From Lachnospiraceae bacterium UBA4631 (GTDB lineage Bacteria; Bacillota; Clostridia; Lachnospirales; Lachnospiraceae): DNA of 50,443 bases. Where the stretch lies: assembly GCA_002406015.1 (NCBI GenBank), contig DHMX01000017.1, positions 1-50,443 of the forward strand, read 5' to 3'. The translations under genes were made by a program, and so were the position numbers. Under the pieces are notes generated by a model. The model did not search any database. It saw only the letters and a list, made by a program, of their open reading frames with translations, and was not told where the DNA came from. Each line of letters begins with the position of its first letter. Position 1 is the first letter of the stretch. Positions 34,473 to 44,125 of this stretch are shown piece by piece.

Positions 34473-34934
34473 ATGAAGCAATCTATTCGGCTCCGTCAAG
34501 ATACGGACCGCTTTAATTCTCTTTACAAAGAAATGGATGATATTTATCATGACATTGCCTTCTCGCTGGGGCTGTCAGACAGTGCATTTGTAATTTTATA
34601 TTTTATCAGTATTCTGGGTGACGGCTGCCTGCAAAAGGATATTTGCGAGGTTGCCTATATCAGCAAGCAGACAATTAATTCTTCTATTAAACGGTTACAG
34701 CAGCAGGAGATTATCCATCTGTCAGCCGGAAAACGAAGAGATATGCATATTCACCTGACTCCACTGGGACAGAAATTAGTATCCGAAAAGATATTACCTG
34801 TGCTTGCCATGGAGAATCGGGTATTTGAGACATTTACCCCGCAGGAAAGTCAATTATTACTTTCCCTAACGGAAAAATATATAAGAAACTTAGCCATTGA
34901 AGCAAATGTGCTATTACAGAAAAAGGAAGGATAA
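34473..34934 (+). CDS. MarR-family transcriptional regulator
   Basis: A roughly 153-residue winged-helix regulator with the MarR core: CLQKDICEVAYISKQTINSSIKRL-type recognition region (about residues 52-76) and the wing KRRDMHIHLTPLGQKL. The start at 34473 follows a GGAGG site by eight bases; upstream in-frame ATGs lie inside the operator repeats and are rejected. It leads an operon with a MATE pump five bases downstream, so it most likely represses that pump until a ligand binds. Confidence 0.92.
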   Translation: MKQSIRLRQDTDRFNSLYKEMDDIYHDIAFSLGLSDSAFVILYFISILGDGCLQKDICEVAYISKQTINSSIKRLQQQEIIHLSAGKRRDMHIHLTPLGQKLVSEKILPVLAMENRVFETFTPQESQLLLSLTEKYIRNLAIEANVLLQKKEG

Positions 34935-34939
34935 AACCT

Positions 34940-36271
34940 ATGAAGATTCAATTATCGGATCATTTTACATTTCAACGATTATTACGCTTTGTACTGCCAT
35001 CTATTATCATGATGGTATTTGCATCGATATACTCCGTCGTAGACGGATTGTTTGTATCCAATTATGTCGGAAAGGATGCCTATACTGCCCTGAATTTGAT
35101 TTGGCCGCTGCTCATGGGTATGGGTGCTCTCGGCTTTATGATTGGCTCCGGCGGCAGTGCCATTGTCTCTAAGACGCTGGGTGAGGGAAAACCAACAGAG
35201 GCGAAGCAATACTTTTCCATGCTGGTATATGTCACGATTATCGGAGGTATTATTCTGTCGGCTCTGGGACTTATTTTTATTCGTCCGATTGCTATCTGGA
35301 TGGGTGCCACCGAGACTCTGTTGCCATACTGTATCACATATGCGTCTATTCTCTTGGTATCGCAAACCTTTTTTATGCTTCAGAATGTGTTCCAGAGCTT
35401 TTTTGTGGCGGCAGAAAAGCCAAAGCTCGGATTGATTGTTATGATTGCGGCAGGCGTTACGAATATGATACTGGATTATGTATTTATCGTACCGTTAAAC
35501 TGGGGGCTTGCCGGAGCTGCCGTTGCTACTGCTATCAGTCAGTTGGTCGGTGGCTTATTTCCGATTCTGTATTTTGCACATCCAAATAAAAGCCTGCTTC
35601 GATTCACAAAACCGGTCTTTCAGCTTAGCATTTTATTAAAGGCGTGCGGCAACGGTTCTTCGGAGTTAATGACAAATCTTTCTTCTGCGATTGTAAACAT
35701 TCTGTATAATTTACAGCTTATGAAGCTTGCAGGGGCAAATGGTGTCGCAGCCTTTGGTACGATTATGTATGTATATTTTATATTTATCGCTATCTTTATC
35801 GGCTACTCTATCGGTTCCGCTCCGATTATCAGCTATCATTACGGTGCGGGAAACCATAAGGAATTGCAAAATCTCTTCCGAAAGAGTATGATTTTAATGG
35901 GAATATTTGGTGTTGTTCTGGTTATCCTTGCTGAATTACTGGCTGCACCGCTTTCCAAATTATTTGTCGGTTATGATGCTGAATTATATGAATTGACCTG
36001 TCATGCTTTCCGGTTTTATGCTTGTTCTTTCCTTGTAACCGGATTTAACATCTTCGGGTCGGCATTCTTTACAGCTTTGAATAACGGGGTTATTTCTGCA
36101 CTGATTTCTTTCCTGCGAACCTTACTGTTTCAGGTTGCCATGATTTACCTGCTGCCGCTGTTGTTTGACTTAGACGGCATCTGGATGGCAGTTACTGCCG
36201 CAGAAATATTATCCCTCGCAATAACGATTGTATTCTTCATTACGCAGCGTAAGAATTATCATTATGCATAA
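34940..36271 (+). CDS. MATE-family efflux protein (MepA-like)
   Basis: A 443-residue MATE transporter with 12 predicted membrane segments; FVLPSIIMMVFASIYSVVDGLFV marks the first half and the second begins near KACGNGSSELMTNLSSAIVN. The pairing of a MarR regulator with a MATE pump resembles mepR-mepA of staphylococci. The ribosome site (AAGGAAGG) lies inside the end of marR, five bases separate the genes, and yitT follows. Confidence 0.93.
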   Translation: MKIQLSDHFTFQRLLRFVLPSIIMMVFASIYSVVDGLFVSNYVGKDAYTALNLIWPLLMGMGALGFMIGSGGSAIVSKTLGEGKPTEAKQYFSMLVYVTIIGGIILSALGLIFIRPIAIWMGATETLLPYCITYASILLVSQTFFMLQNVFQSFFVAAEKPKLGLIVMIAAGVTNMILDYVFIVPLNWGLAGAAVATAISQLVGGLFPILYFAHPNKSLLRFTKPVFQLSILLKACGNGSSELMTNLSSAIVNILYNLQLMKLAGANGVAAFGTIMYVYFIFIAIFIGYSIGSAPIISYHYGAGNHKELQNLFRKSMILMGIFGVVLVILAELLAAPLSKLFVGYDAELYELTCHAFRFYACSFLVTGFNIFGSAFFTALNNGVISALISFLRTLLFQVAMIYLLPLLFDLDGIWMAVTAAEILSLAITIVFFITQRKNYHYA

Positions 36272-36289
36272 TTAGAAGGGGGTATGGAT

Positions 36290-37168
36290 ATGTTCCAATC
36301 GATTGAATATAAGCATCCTGCACTGTATAAATGGTTTCGCCTGATGATTGTGATTCTGGCATCCCTGTTATACGCATGGAATCTGTGTTGCTTTGCCAAA
36401 ACCATCGGGTTGCTGCCGGGCGGCTTTTCCGGAGTTTCACTGCTGTTTCAGGAAATTGGAATTAAATTCTTCCATATCACCATACCGTTTACGTTGTTTA
36501 ATGTAATTTTGAATGTAATTCCGGTCTATATTGGTTTTAAATACATCGGAAAGAAGTTCACCTTGTATTCTATTCTTACGATTGTGTTGTCCAGTATCTT
36601 TACGGATATGCTTCCAACCTATGTATTTACTACCGACCCCTTACTTGTCAGCATTTTCGGCGGACTTTTAAATGGCTTTGCCATCAGCCTTTGTCTGAAT
36701 GTCGGCACAACTACAGGTGGAACGGATTTTATCAGTATATTCTTTTCTGAACAAAAGGGAATCGATGCATGGAACTATATTCTTCTGGGAAATGTCATTA
36801 TGCTTGTTATCGCAGGGGCATTATTCGGTTGGGAAATTGCTTTGTATTCCATTATTTACCAGTTCTGCAGTACGCAGGTAATTCAAATGCTATACAAACG
36901 GTATAAAAAAGAAACTCTGTTTATTATTTCAGATAAATCCGAGGAAATCTACAAGGCAATACGAGAGACCACGAACCATGATGCCACCTTATTCCATGGC
37001 ATTGGCTGCTATGAAGAAAAAGAGAAAACTTTAATTTATTCTGTTATTAATACGGATGCGAAGCGGGAATTAATTCCTCTGATTCGGGCAATTGATAAAC
37101 ACGCATTTATCAATATTGTCAAAACAGAGGAATTATCGGGTCGCTTCCACAATATACCGAATGATTAA
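36290..37168 (+). CDS. YitT-family membrane protein (DUF161 plus DUF2179)
   Basis: A roughly 292-residue protein with six hydrophobic segments in the first 200 residues (GLLPGGFSGVSLLFQEIG, NVGTTTGGTDFISIFFSE) and a soluble C-terminal DUF2179 domain (about 205-290). This is the YitT/YqfU family, widespread in Firmicutes, function unknown. An ATG two codons earlier (36284) is only one base from the AAGGGGG site, so the ATG at 36290 is preferred. Its stop codon overlaps that of the convergent ATPase gene by four bases. Confidence 0.9.
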   Translation: MFQSIEYKHPALYKWFRLMIVILASLLYAWNLCCFAKTIGLLPGGFSGVSLLFQEIGIKFFHITIPFTLFNVILNVIPVYIGFKYIGKKFTLYSILTIVLSSIFTDMLPTYVFTTDPLLVSIFGGLLNGFAISLCLNVGTTTGGTDFISIFFSEQKGIDAWNYILLGNVIMLVIAGALFGWEIALYSIIYQFCSTQVIQMLYKRYKKETLFIISDKSEEIYKAIRETTNHDATLFHGIGCYEEKEKTLIYSVINTDAKRELIPLIRAIDKHAFINIVKTEELSGRFHNIPND

Positions 37169-39849
37169 TCCAATACTTCATTCATACGGCTTTCATGGCA
37201 GGTAAAATAAATTATCTGGTATTCTTTTGATACCTGCTTTAAAAAGTCCAGTCCCCCCTGAACATTTTGCGTATCATAATTTACAAATGGGTCATCCAGC
37301 AGGATAAACGGCTTATGCTCCGGATACATGGCATCCACAAATGCCATCCGCATACAAAGTCCTAATAAGTCCCGGTATCCGGTACTTAATAATTCCGGGT
37401 CACGTTGCATTCCCTGTTCTTCTATAGTGAGCTTCGCATTTGCATCCAAATGGTAACGGGATGCGGATGCTCCGGTCAATATTTCATAATATTTCTGAAA
37501 TCCATTTAACAATGGTTGCATATATCTTGCTGTCAATGCCTCTTTTGCCTGCGTCAGATATTTCTGTGTTGCCTGTATGCAATGATATTTTCGCATAGCT
37601 GCATCATAGCTTTCCTGCTGCTCGCCTAACATCAGCTCCTGCTCGCCTAAGGTATCTAACCTTGTTCCGTATTCCTCCAGTTGTATATCATAGGTATGAA
37701 TATTCGCCTGAAGCTCTTCCATGCGATGCGTAAGCTGACCTTGAATCGCCCGCAATTCATCTGCTGTCTCAAGTACCGGAGTCTTCGGCTGCTGCAATAC
37801 GTTTGTCAGTTCCGAGGTCTGTTCATATCGTTTTTTATTCTGCTCTGCGTCCTTTAAACTATGCTCTTTTTCCATACAACTCTGTAAATGCTCTTGCAGC
37901 TCCAGCAGTTGTGCCTGTAGGTTCTCTTTCGGTTCTATTCCCAAGTCATGCAGATAGTCTTCTAAGGTCTTTTGCAGCTCCTGTATCTTCTGAGTACAAT
38001 TCTGATACTGTATCTGATTATCCCGCAATCGCAGATAGCTTCTTACATCCGATTCCAATTGTGTAAGCAGTGCCAGATATTCCTGTGATGCTATTTGCTC
38101 TGCAGAATAGTATGCACTTAAAAATTCCTGTATTTCTGCCTCAAGTTGCTGCTGTTCGTCTGCTCCGACTGCTTCCTGATACTGCTGCTTTCGTTCCTGC
38201 AGGGTATGATATTCCTGCACATCTACCTTTAACCGGTGTAATTCATTTAGTACCGTATAGGAATCATATACGATTCCATAAAGTTGCAAATAAGCGTTCA
38301 AATCCTGCTCGGTTCGCATGATAAGCTCCCGGTCCTGCTGTAATTCCAGCTCTAATGCATCTGTGACAGCTTCCTTTTTCTCTTGCGGTTGTACGTTAGT
38401 AGCCGGCTGCGGTCTTTTTCTTATGCAGATAGCGGCTACTGTCAATCCGATTCCCAGAATAACCGCACCTATCCCTAAGTACCTCTGCCATCCAAACAAT
38501 CCGATTCCTGCTATTAATATAACGATACCGATTATCAACAGAATCATGCCTGTTCTTTTTGGGCTGTCTGATTCCTTCTGTTCTGCCTGTGCTTGTTCCT
38601 CCTGCCTTTGTACCATCCTTGCCATTTGGACAGAGGCTTCCTTCGTACTATATGCCGCCTTTTTCTGTAGATACAGATTCCATTCGTCAATTCGTTTCTC
38701 AATGTCCTCATTTGCCGGACATTGCTTCTGAAACCGGTTCTGATATGCCTGTAACCGTTCTTCCTCTATGCCGGATAATTGCTGTTGGTCTGCATTTTCC
38801 TTATTCTGCTGCCACTGTATTATTTTCTGACGGATTGTATGCTGTTCGTCCTCCATTGGAACACCCTTTGAAAATTCCTTGGTATACCGTAACAGCTCTG
38901 CTTCTTCCTCTGTACTGCTTTGATAGCTGTTCCTGACAGCTTCCAGTTCTGTCTGTGTTCCGGCTGCTTTTAACATTTGCCGTAAGGTCTCCCGCTCCGG
39001 CAAGTCACCCGGAAACCACCTCCGCTGCTGTTGATATTCGTCAAGCTGCTTTTGATATGTCTTTTCCAGCTCCTGATAGCGTTCCTGTTTCTCCTGAATT
39101 ACTAATTGCCGCTGTTTGTCATTGGCTATACTTAATTCTTGTGAAAGTGCCGCCTTTGCCTGAACCTCCTGCTCTCGCTTGGTCTGTAGTTCCTGTATGG
39201 CGGCTTCTATATTCTGCTTCTGCTTTAATTCCTGCTTCTGCTCGGCAATCCAATCCTTCTGTTTGCGAAGCTGTCCGGTTTTTCTGGTCGGTGACATCCG
39301 GTTTAACCAATCCGTTAGTGTCTGATTTACAGAATCAAACTGATTCACGTCTCTGGTATCCTCTACAAGATTTCCAAGCTTGGCATTCATGCTGCCTGTC
39401 GTTTTCACATTGGTAATGTCTGCATTTAACTGTGTAATACAGACACTCCGGCAAAAGGCTTCCATGTCTATCTGGAAAATGTCTTCTCCCAAGCGGGAAA
39501 CATCTGTATCCACCTTCAGATTCGTGTTGGCATCCCGCAATTCACATATATCATCCTTCTCTTTTTCCCCGAATACCCGCTGAATGACATACTGCCTGCC
39601 CTCATGCTCATAGGTCAGACTTCCGCCGTAGACTCCGCCCTGCCATGGTCGAAATCTCTTTCTCTCATTTTCTGCTTCCTTTCGTTTACTCTCGTTGGCA
39701 AAGCCAAACAGCATAATCCGGATAAAAGCAGCAACCGTACTCTTTCCCCATCCATTTTCTTCACATATGGTATTACAGCCCTTATGAAATTCATAATTCC
39801 AATCACTTAACTTACCAAAGTTCTCAATATGGCATCGTATCAACTGCAT
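37165..39849 (-). CDS. SbcC/YhaN-like AAA ATPase with coiled coils and membrane segments
   Basis: An 894-residue SMC-like ATPase. The N-terminal part has Walker A in CEENGWGKSTV (about 30-40); two long coiled coils follow (about 190-430 and 500-760), separated by a strongly hydrophobic hairpin (about 440-485, GMILLIIGIVILIAG) that looks like two membrane segments; the C-terminus has the signature STGYRDLLGLCMRMAF and Walker B PFILLDDPFVNYD. The internal membrane hairpin in place of the SbcC zinc hook is characteristic of the YhaN group. The partner nuclease gene ends one base upstream. The pair probably processes DNA ends at the membrane. Confidence 0.9.
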   Translation of the reverse strand: MQLIRCHIENFGKLSDWNYEFHKGCNTICEENGWGKSTVAAFIRIMLFGFANESKRKEAENERKRFRPWQGGVYGGSLTYEHEGRQYVIQRVFGEKEKDDICELRDANTNLKVDTDVSRLGEDIFQIDMEAFCRSVCITQLNADITNVKTTGSMNAKLGNLVEDTRDVNQFDSVNQTLTDWLNRMSPTRKTGQLRKQKDWIAEQKQELKQKQNIEAAIQELQTKREQEVQAKAALSQELSIANDKQRQLVIQEKQERYQELEKTYQKQLDEYQQQRRWFPGDLPERETLRQMLKAAGTQTELEAVRNSYQSSTEEEAELLRYTKEFSKGVPMEDEQHTIRQKIIQWQQNKENADQQQLSGIEEERLQAYQNRFQKQCPANEDIEKRIDEWNLYLQKKAAYSTKEASVQMARMVQRQEEQAQAEQKESDSPKRTGMILLIIGIVILIAGIGLFGWQRYLGIGAVILGIGLTVAAICIRKRPQPATNVQPQEKKEAVTDALELELQQDRELIMRTEQDLNAYLQLYGIVYDSYTVLNELHRLKVDVQEYHTLQERKQQYQEAVGADEQQQLEAEIQEFLSAYYSAEQIASQEYLALLTQLESDVRSYLRLRDNQIQYQNCTQKIQELQKTLEDYLHDLGIEPKENLQAQLLELQEHLQSCMEKEHSLKDAEQNKKRYEQTSELTNVLQQPKTPVLETADELRAIQGQLTHRMEELQANIHTYDIQLEEYGTRLDTLGEQELMLGEQQESYDAAMRKYHCIQATQKYLTQAKEALTARYMQPLLNGFQKYYEILTGASASRYHLDANAKLTIEEQGMQRDPELLSTGYRDLLGLCMRMAFVDAMYPEHKPFILLDDPFVNYDTQNVQGGLDFLKQVSKEYQIIYFTCHESRMNEVLD

Positions 39850-39850
39850 A

Positions 39851-40960
39851 TTATTGAATCTCCTCTCCCGCTAATGCCTGTATTCCATAGCGAATTACTG
39901 CTGCCTTATCTGCTTCACTCAATTCTTCCGCATTACTTACCAGACGTATAAATTTTCCTTTGAGAGATACATCCTTTGCATAGGACTGCACATCTACTTT
40001 CCAGCCGGATTCATCATATAGCTTCAAATAATAATATTTGTCCTCTAGCTGCTTTCGCAAAAGGTCGGTATCCTTCTCGCAGGTCACATCCACCTCACCT
40101 GTCAGCACAATCTTAACCAGATTCCGAGAAGCAATATCCTGTTGCTGGAGGGTCGCGTTCAACCGCTGCATAATATCTTCACTGGTCTGACACCCTGTAA
40201 TATCCACCGGAACCTCATAGAGCTTGCGGTAGGCAAACGGAATAAAGGTATGTGTAAATTCTCCGTTCTGTTCATTAATATCCAGAAGAACAAAGCCATG
40301 CTCTCCGCATTCATCAAAGCCACGCCCTTCTAAGCATCCCGGATAACAGTAGATTCCCCGGCTATCCAGCCGCTCCTGCTTGTATTTGTGAATATGCCCC
40401 AATGCCAGATAATCGATTCCCTTGTTTCTCAAATCTCTTAAGGAAATGATTTCGGTTTTGTCTTTACCGGACTGCTCTGACTCCTGTCCATGAAGCATTA
40501 CGATGTTAAAGTCATTCGCATTTAACATCAACGTCGGATAAATCGAGTCCTGATTTCCGGCATCCAGCTCTACACCGGATATGACTATCCGTTTCTCATA
40601 TCCGTTTTCCATTACATACTGCTTCCATGTATCTGAAAAAATATGCAGATTTTCAGGTAACTCCTCCATATGACTTAGAAAGCTGTCCACATCATGATTT
40701 CCCTGCAAATAATAGATGTCCAGCTCCGGATGATTTAGAATTTGCTGAAGCACCGTATTACGTGCTGTCTGTGTAATCTGATTCCGGTCAAATAAATCTC
40801 CCGCAATCAGTATTGCCTGCACATTCTGCTCTACCGCATAATCTATCATACGAATAAATGTATGCAGCAATTCCGCCTTTCGCTCTTTTGCCTGTGCCGG
40901 ATTCAGATTGGCGGTCAGCTTTGAATCCAGATGAAGGTCTGCACAATGAATTATCTTCAT
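39851..40960 (-). CDS. SbcD/YhaO-like metallophosphoesterase (DNA nuclease subunit)
   Basis: A 369-residue calcineurin-like phosphoesterase with the five metal motifs: DLHLDSKL, GDLFDR, GNHD, MLHGQE and LGHIHK. The C-terminal part matches SbcD/Mre11-type capping domains. It pairs with the SbcC-like ATPase gene one base downstream. The start at 40960 overlaps the stop of the polyferredoxin gene (ATGA); the frame is open further upstream, but without a ribosome site. It should be an exo/endonuclease acting with the ATPase. Confidence 0.93.
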   Translation of the reverse strand: MKIIHCADLHLDSKLTANLNPAQAKERKAELLHTFIRMIDYAVEQNVQAILIAGDLFDRNQITQTARNTVLQQILNHPELDIYYLQGNHDVDSFLSHMEELPENLHIFSDTWKQYVMENGYEKRIVISGVELDAGNQDSIYPTLMLNANDFNIVMLHGQESEQSGKDKTEIISLRDLRNKGIDYLALGHIHKYKQERLDSRGIYCYPGCLEGRGFDECGEHGFVLLDINEQNGEFTHTFIPFAYRKLYEVPVDITGCQTSEDIMQRLNATLQQQDIASRNLVKIVLTGEVDVTCEKDTDLLRKQLEDKYYYLKLYDESGWKVDVQSYAKDVSLKGKFIRLVSNAEELSEADKAAVIRYGIQALAGEEIQ

Positions 40961-41832
40961 ACTTCGTTTCTTCTCCTCATACAACGTTCTTTGTTCTTTT
41001 TCCCAAAATGCAGACATTGCTGCGGACAAGCCTGCACACAGCTTCCGCAACGAATACATTCCGGTGACTTCGATATTTTATCCGGTGTCAGATTAACCGG
41101 ACACGCCTTCTGACAGGCATGACAATCGGTGCAGGCATCCTGCTCCCATTGTATCTGAACCAGACTCCAACGATTAAACCAACCGTAAATAGCCCCCAGC
41201 GGACAGAGGTATTGACAAAACGGGCGAAAAATAAGGATGGATGCAAGGATTATCAATATTAAAATTCCGAGCTTCCAGAAAAATAGCCCGCCTGCCTGTG
41301 TCCGCAATGCGTCATTAGTTGCCATTAACGGAATTGCTCCCATGAGCGTTCCCGATGGACATAGATATTTGCAAAATGCCGGAAGCTTCACATAACCGCC
41401 CCACAGAAATGCAGACCCCAGAAATACCAGTCCTACAAGCACTCCATATTTCAAGTACCGGAATACTTTATGAAACGGCAATTGCTTTCTCTTATAGAAA
41501 AAGGGAATCCGATAGAGCAGGTCCTGAACCAGCCCAAACGGACATAACCAGCCACACACAAATCGTCCCAGTATACTTCCAAAGATAAATAACATTCCAA
41601 GAACCGCAAATGGTACTGTAAAGCCCCGCTGATTCAATGCCGCCTGTAATGCTCCTAACGGACAAGATGCAAACGCTCCGGGACAAGAATAACAATTCAG
41701 TCCCGGAACGCATACATATTTCCATGCTCCCTTATAAATCGTGCCATGGGTGTATCCATACATATATCCATTCGTAATAATCGTATATATAATCTGCACA
41801 CAGGTGCGTATGGTTGTAAACTTTGTCTTCAT
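40957..41832 (-). CDS. Membrane polyferredoxin (NapH/MauN-like 4Fe-4S protein)
   Basis: A 291-residue membrane protein with about five hydrophobic segments, cysteine pairs at membrane edges (CGWLCPFG, CKYLCPSG, CQYLCPLG) and two classical C-terminal 4Fe-4S motifs (CTDCHACQKACP and CIRCGSCVQACP). It should carry electrons across or along the membrane, as NapH/MauN proteins do. It lies in a row with a 55-residue CXXC protein and a thioredoxin-fold lipoprotein, which suggests delivery of reducing power to an extracytoplasmic thiol system. Its stop codon overlaps the nuclease gene. Confidence 0.9.
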   Translation of the reverse strand: MKTKFTTIRTCVQIIYTIITNGYMYGYTHGTIYKGAWKYVCVPGLNCYSCPGAFASCPLGALQAALNQRGFTVPFAVLGMLFIFGSILGRFVCGWLCPFGLVQDLLYRIPFFYKRKQLPFHKVFRYLKYGVLVGLVFLGSAFLWGGYVKLPAFCKYLCPSGTLMGAIPLMATNDALRTQAGGLFFWKLGILILIILASILIFRPFCQYLCPLGAIYGWFNRWSLVQIQWEQDACTDCHACQKACPVNLTPDKISKSPECIRCGSCVQACPQQCLHFGKKNKERCMRRRNEV

Positions 41833-41875
41833 GAAATCTCTCCCATTTATCCTATCTGCCGATTGCTTCCCGGTA

Positions 41876-42043
41876 TTATCCTATTCCAATGCATTCCAGA
41901 CAAATTCTGACTGCTTTCTGATAAATGGCGGCAAATTGCTCCATATGGAAGCCTATTGCAAGAAATATCACTCCCACCAGCAATCCCAATATCCATTTCG
42001 GAATCTGTGTAATTTGCTTACTGCACCTGCTCCAAATAGTCAT
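41876..42043 (-). CDS. Small CXXC membrane protein of the CD1871A type
   Basis: A 55-residue protein: one membrane helix (about residues 19-35, WILGLLVGVIFLAIGFH) followed by a short helix and the C-terminal RICLECIGIG. The ending CLECIGIG is characteristic of the CD1871A family, which is found between a polyferredoxin and a thioredoxin-like protein in Clostridia, exactly the context here. The ATG at 42043 lies inside the end of the thioredoxin gene (26-base overlap), so translation is coupled. It is likely a membrane thiol relay between the two neighbours; the biochemical role is not established. Confidence 0.8.
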   Translation of the reverse strand: MTIWSRCSKQITQIPKWILGLLVGVIFLAIGFHMEQFAAIYQKAVRICLECIGIG

Positions 42044-42689
42044 GAATCATACTCTCCCAGTCTTCCCGATACTGTGAACCGACAACCGAACCCAGACAGT
42101 TGCCCTGACTGTCAAAGAAGAACGTGGTCGGAACAGCATCTACATCTGTCAACATTGCATAATATATACTGTCATTTGCTAAAATGTGTGTGTAATCGGC
42201 CCCGGTCTGTGTTACTAAGTCAGCCGCATAATCAATATCTTCATTGCTTGAATTCGGTGCCACATCACTTACTACCCCTATAATCTGAAACTCAGAGGTG
42301 TCGTATGACTGTGCTATCTCTCCCAAATCCGGCATTTCACTTAAACAAGGTCCACAGTAGGTTGCCCATACATTTACCATCGTAAGCTTCGATTGTCCCA
42401 GCACCGACTCTGTAATATCGGAACCGTCCAGTGTTACAGATTCAAATTGAATCCCTGTAACCTCCACCGGCTGCGAAGTATCTGCGGTTGTGTCCTCAGC
42501 TTCCGTCTGTAACTCGGTGTCCTCTTGTGCCGTCTTATTAGAACCCCAGCCTTCTGTTCGGATTCCTTCCTTTTGTGTGCTTGCAGAAGCCTCCTGTGCT
42601 TCGGTATATGGCTCTTCCTCCAACCAGTCGGAACAGCCGGTCAACAACAGCATCGGTACTACACAAAATATGGCTAATAATTTCTTCAT
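42018..42689 (-). CDS. TlpA/ResA-like thioredoxin-fold lipoprotein
   Basis: A 223-residue lipoprotein: signal peptide with the lipobox LLTGC (Cys19), an acidic Thr/Glu-rich linker (about 22-75) and a thioredoxin-like domain with the redox motif WATYCGPCLSEMP (active site CGPC) and the cis-proline in VPTTFFF. It acts outside the membrane as a thiol oxidoreductase. Two membrane genes downstream in the same operon probably keep it reduced. The family is clear; its substrate is unknown. Confidence 0.92.
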   Translation of the reverse strand: MKKLLAIFCVVPMLLLTGCSDWLEEEPYTEAQEASASTQKEGIRTEGWGSNKTAQEDTELQTEAEDTTADTSQPVEVTGIQFESVTLDGSDITESVLGQSKLTMVNVWATYCGPCLSEMPDLGEIAQSYDTSEFQIIGVVSDVAPNSSNEDIDYAADLVTQTGADYTHILANDSIYYAMLTDVDAVPTTFFFDSQGNCLGSVVGSQYREDWESMIHDYLEQVQ

Positions 42690-42726
42690 TTTAATTATAT
42701 CCCCCTTCTTTTTTCTATGTTTTATA

Positions 42727-44094
42727 TTAAATTAGATTGCTTTTCCCGTCAACTTCCTTCTCGCTTCGCCGCTTCCAGCTTCGCACTGTACGGGCATATA
42801 ATAGTAACCCGATTCCGCCTGCTATTACCTCGGTCATCGGAAATGCAATCCATGTATAGTTCAGCCCTATTAACGAAAACAACCAGAAAATAGGAACCAG
42901 ACAGACAATCTGCCGAAGCAGCGACAAAAACAGGCTCAAGCCACCCTCACCGATTGCCTGAAAGAATACCGGCATCATGAGTGAAAATACCGCAGGCATG
43001 AAGCTGGCTCCGATAATCGGAAATGCATGTATGCCGATTGTAAGTACCTGCTCACTGTCAGAAAAGATTCGTATTAGCATTTCCGGAAAGCCTACAAATC
43101 CTATGATTCCCAGTATCATAAATATCATTGAAATTCCAAAGGAATCCTTCATAACAAGACGACACCGTTTGTATTCGCCGCGTGTATAATTAAAGCTTAA
43201 TATCGGAACAATGCAGGTCTGTAACCCAAATAACGGAATGAAGAAGAAACTCTGTAGCTTATAGTACAGACCCAGAACCGTAACTGCCGCATCCGAAAAT
43301 CTTGCAAGAATTACATTCAGGGCAAAGATATACACAGTATAAAGTCCCTGCATCACAATCGATGAATAGCCATAGAAATAGATTCGCTTTGCATAATGCA
43401 GGATTTCCCGAAACTTTGGCGGACGATGAAAGCCTTTTACTCCGGTAATAACGGCGGCTGCTATCTGTCCGCAGACGGTTGCATATGCCGCTCCTGCCAC
43501 TCCCAGCTCCGGTATCGGTCCGATACCAAAGATTAAAATCGGGTCAAGAATAATATTCGTAACGGCACCTACTATCTGTGCTATCATCGGAAGCTTCATA
43601 TTGCCATGTGACTGATGTACCTTCGTCCAGTTTCCTTCCAGAAAGGAGCCGATACTTCCGATGCAGACAATGTTACCATATGTAACGGCATCCCGGATTG
43701 CCTCGGATGAGGATGCGGACAGCATAACATAGGGCTTCATAATCAGGACTGCAACAATTGCCAGAACTGCCCATGTTACCAGCTCTAAAACCATACCGGT
43801 TCCGGCTGCCTTTAATGCCTCCTCCGGCTTGCCTTGTGCGTATTTCCTTGCCATGTAGGTATTTACGCCTACACCGGTTCCGACCGCCAGTGCAATAATG
43901 ATTAACTGCATCGGATAAATTACCGTTAATGCAGTCAGTGCATTTTCGGAATATTTTCCGACAAAAAAACTATCTACTATGTTATAAAGTGCTTGAATCA
44001 GCTGTGCCAGCATAACCGGCGGAGCTACCTTCAAGAGAACCTTGCCAACCTGTTCCTTATCAAAAAATTCATTCTCTGATGTACTTACGCTCAT
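42727..44094 (-). CDS. MATE-family efflux protein
   Basis: A 455-residue transporter with 12 predicted membrane segments; VAPPVMLAQLIQALYNIVDSFFVG opens the first half and a matching start lies near YAKRIYFYGYSSIVMQGLY in the second. A GAGG site is about eight bases ahead of the ATG. This is the third MATE gene in the window. It stands 31 bases downstream of the GGDEF gene, so it may share its transcript. Confidence 0.92.
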   Translation of the reverse strand: MSVSTSENEFFDKEQVGKVLLKVAPPVMLAQLIQALYNIVDSFFVGKYSENALTALTVIYPMQLIIIALAVGTGVGVNTYMARKYAQGKPEEALKAAGTGMVLELVTWAVLAIVAVLIMKPYVMLSASSSEAIRDAVTYGNIVCIGSIGSFLEGNWTKVHQSHGNMKLPMIAQIVGAVTNIILDPILIFGIGPIPELGVAGAAYATVCGQIAAAVITGVKGFHRPPKFREILHYAKRIYFYGYSSIVMQGLYTVYIFALNVILARFSDAAVTVLGLYYKLQSFFFIPLFGLQTCIVPILSFNYTRGEYKRCRLVMKDSFGISMIFMILGIIGFVGFPEMLIRIFSDSEQVLTIGIHAFPIIGASFMPAVFSLMMPVFFQAIGEGGLSLFLSLLRQIVCLVPIFWLFSLIGLNYTWIAFPMTEVIAGGIGLLLYARTVRSWKRRSEKEVDGKSNLI

Positions 44095-44125
44095 TTTCTT
44101 TTCCTCGAAATCCTTTCATACTGCA

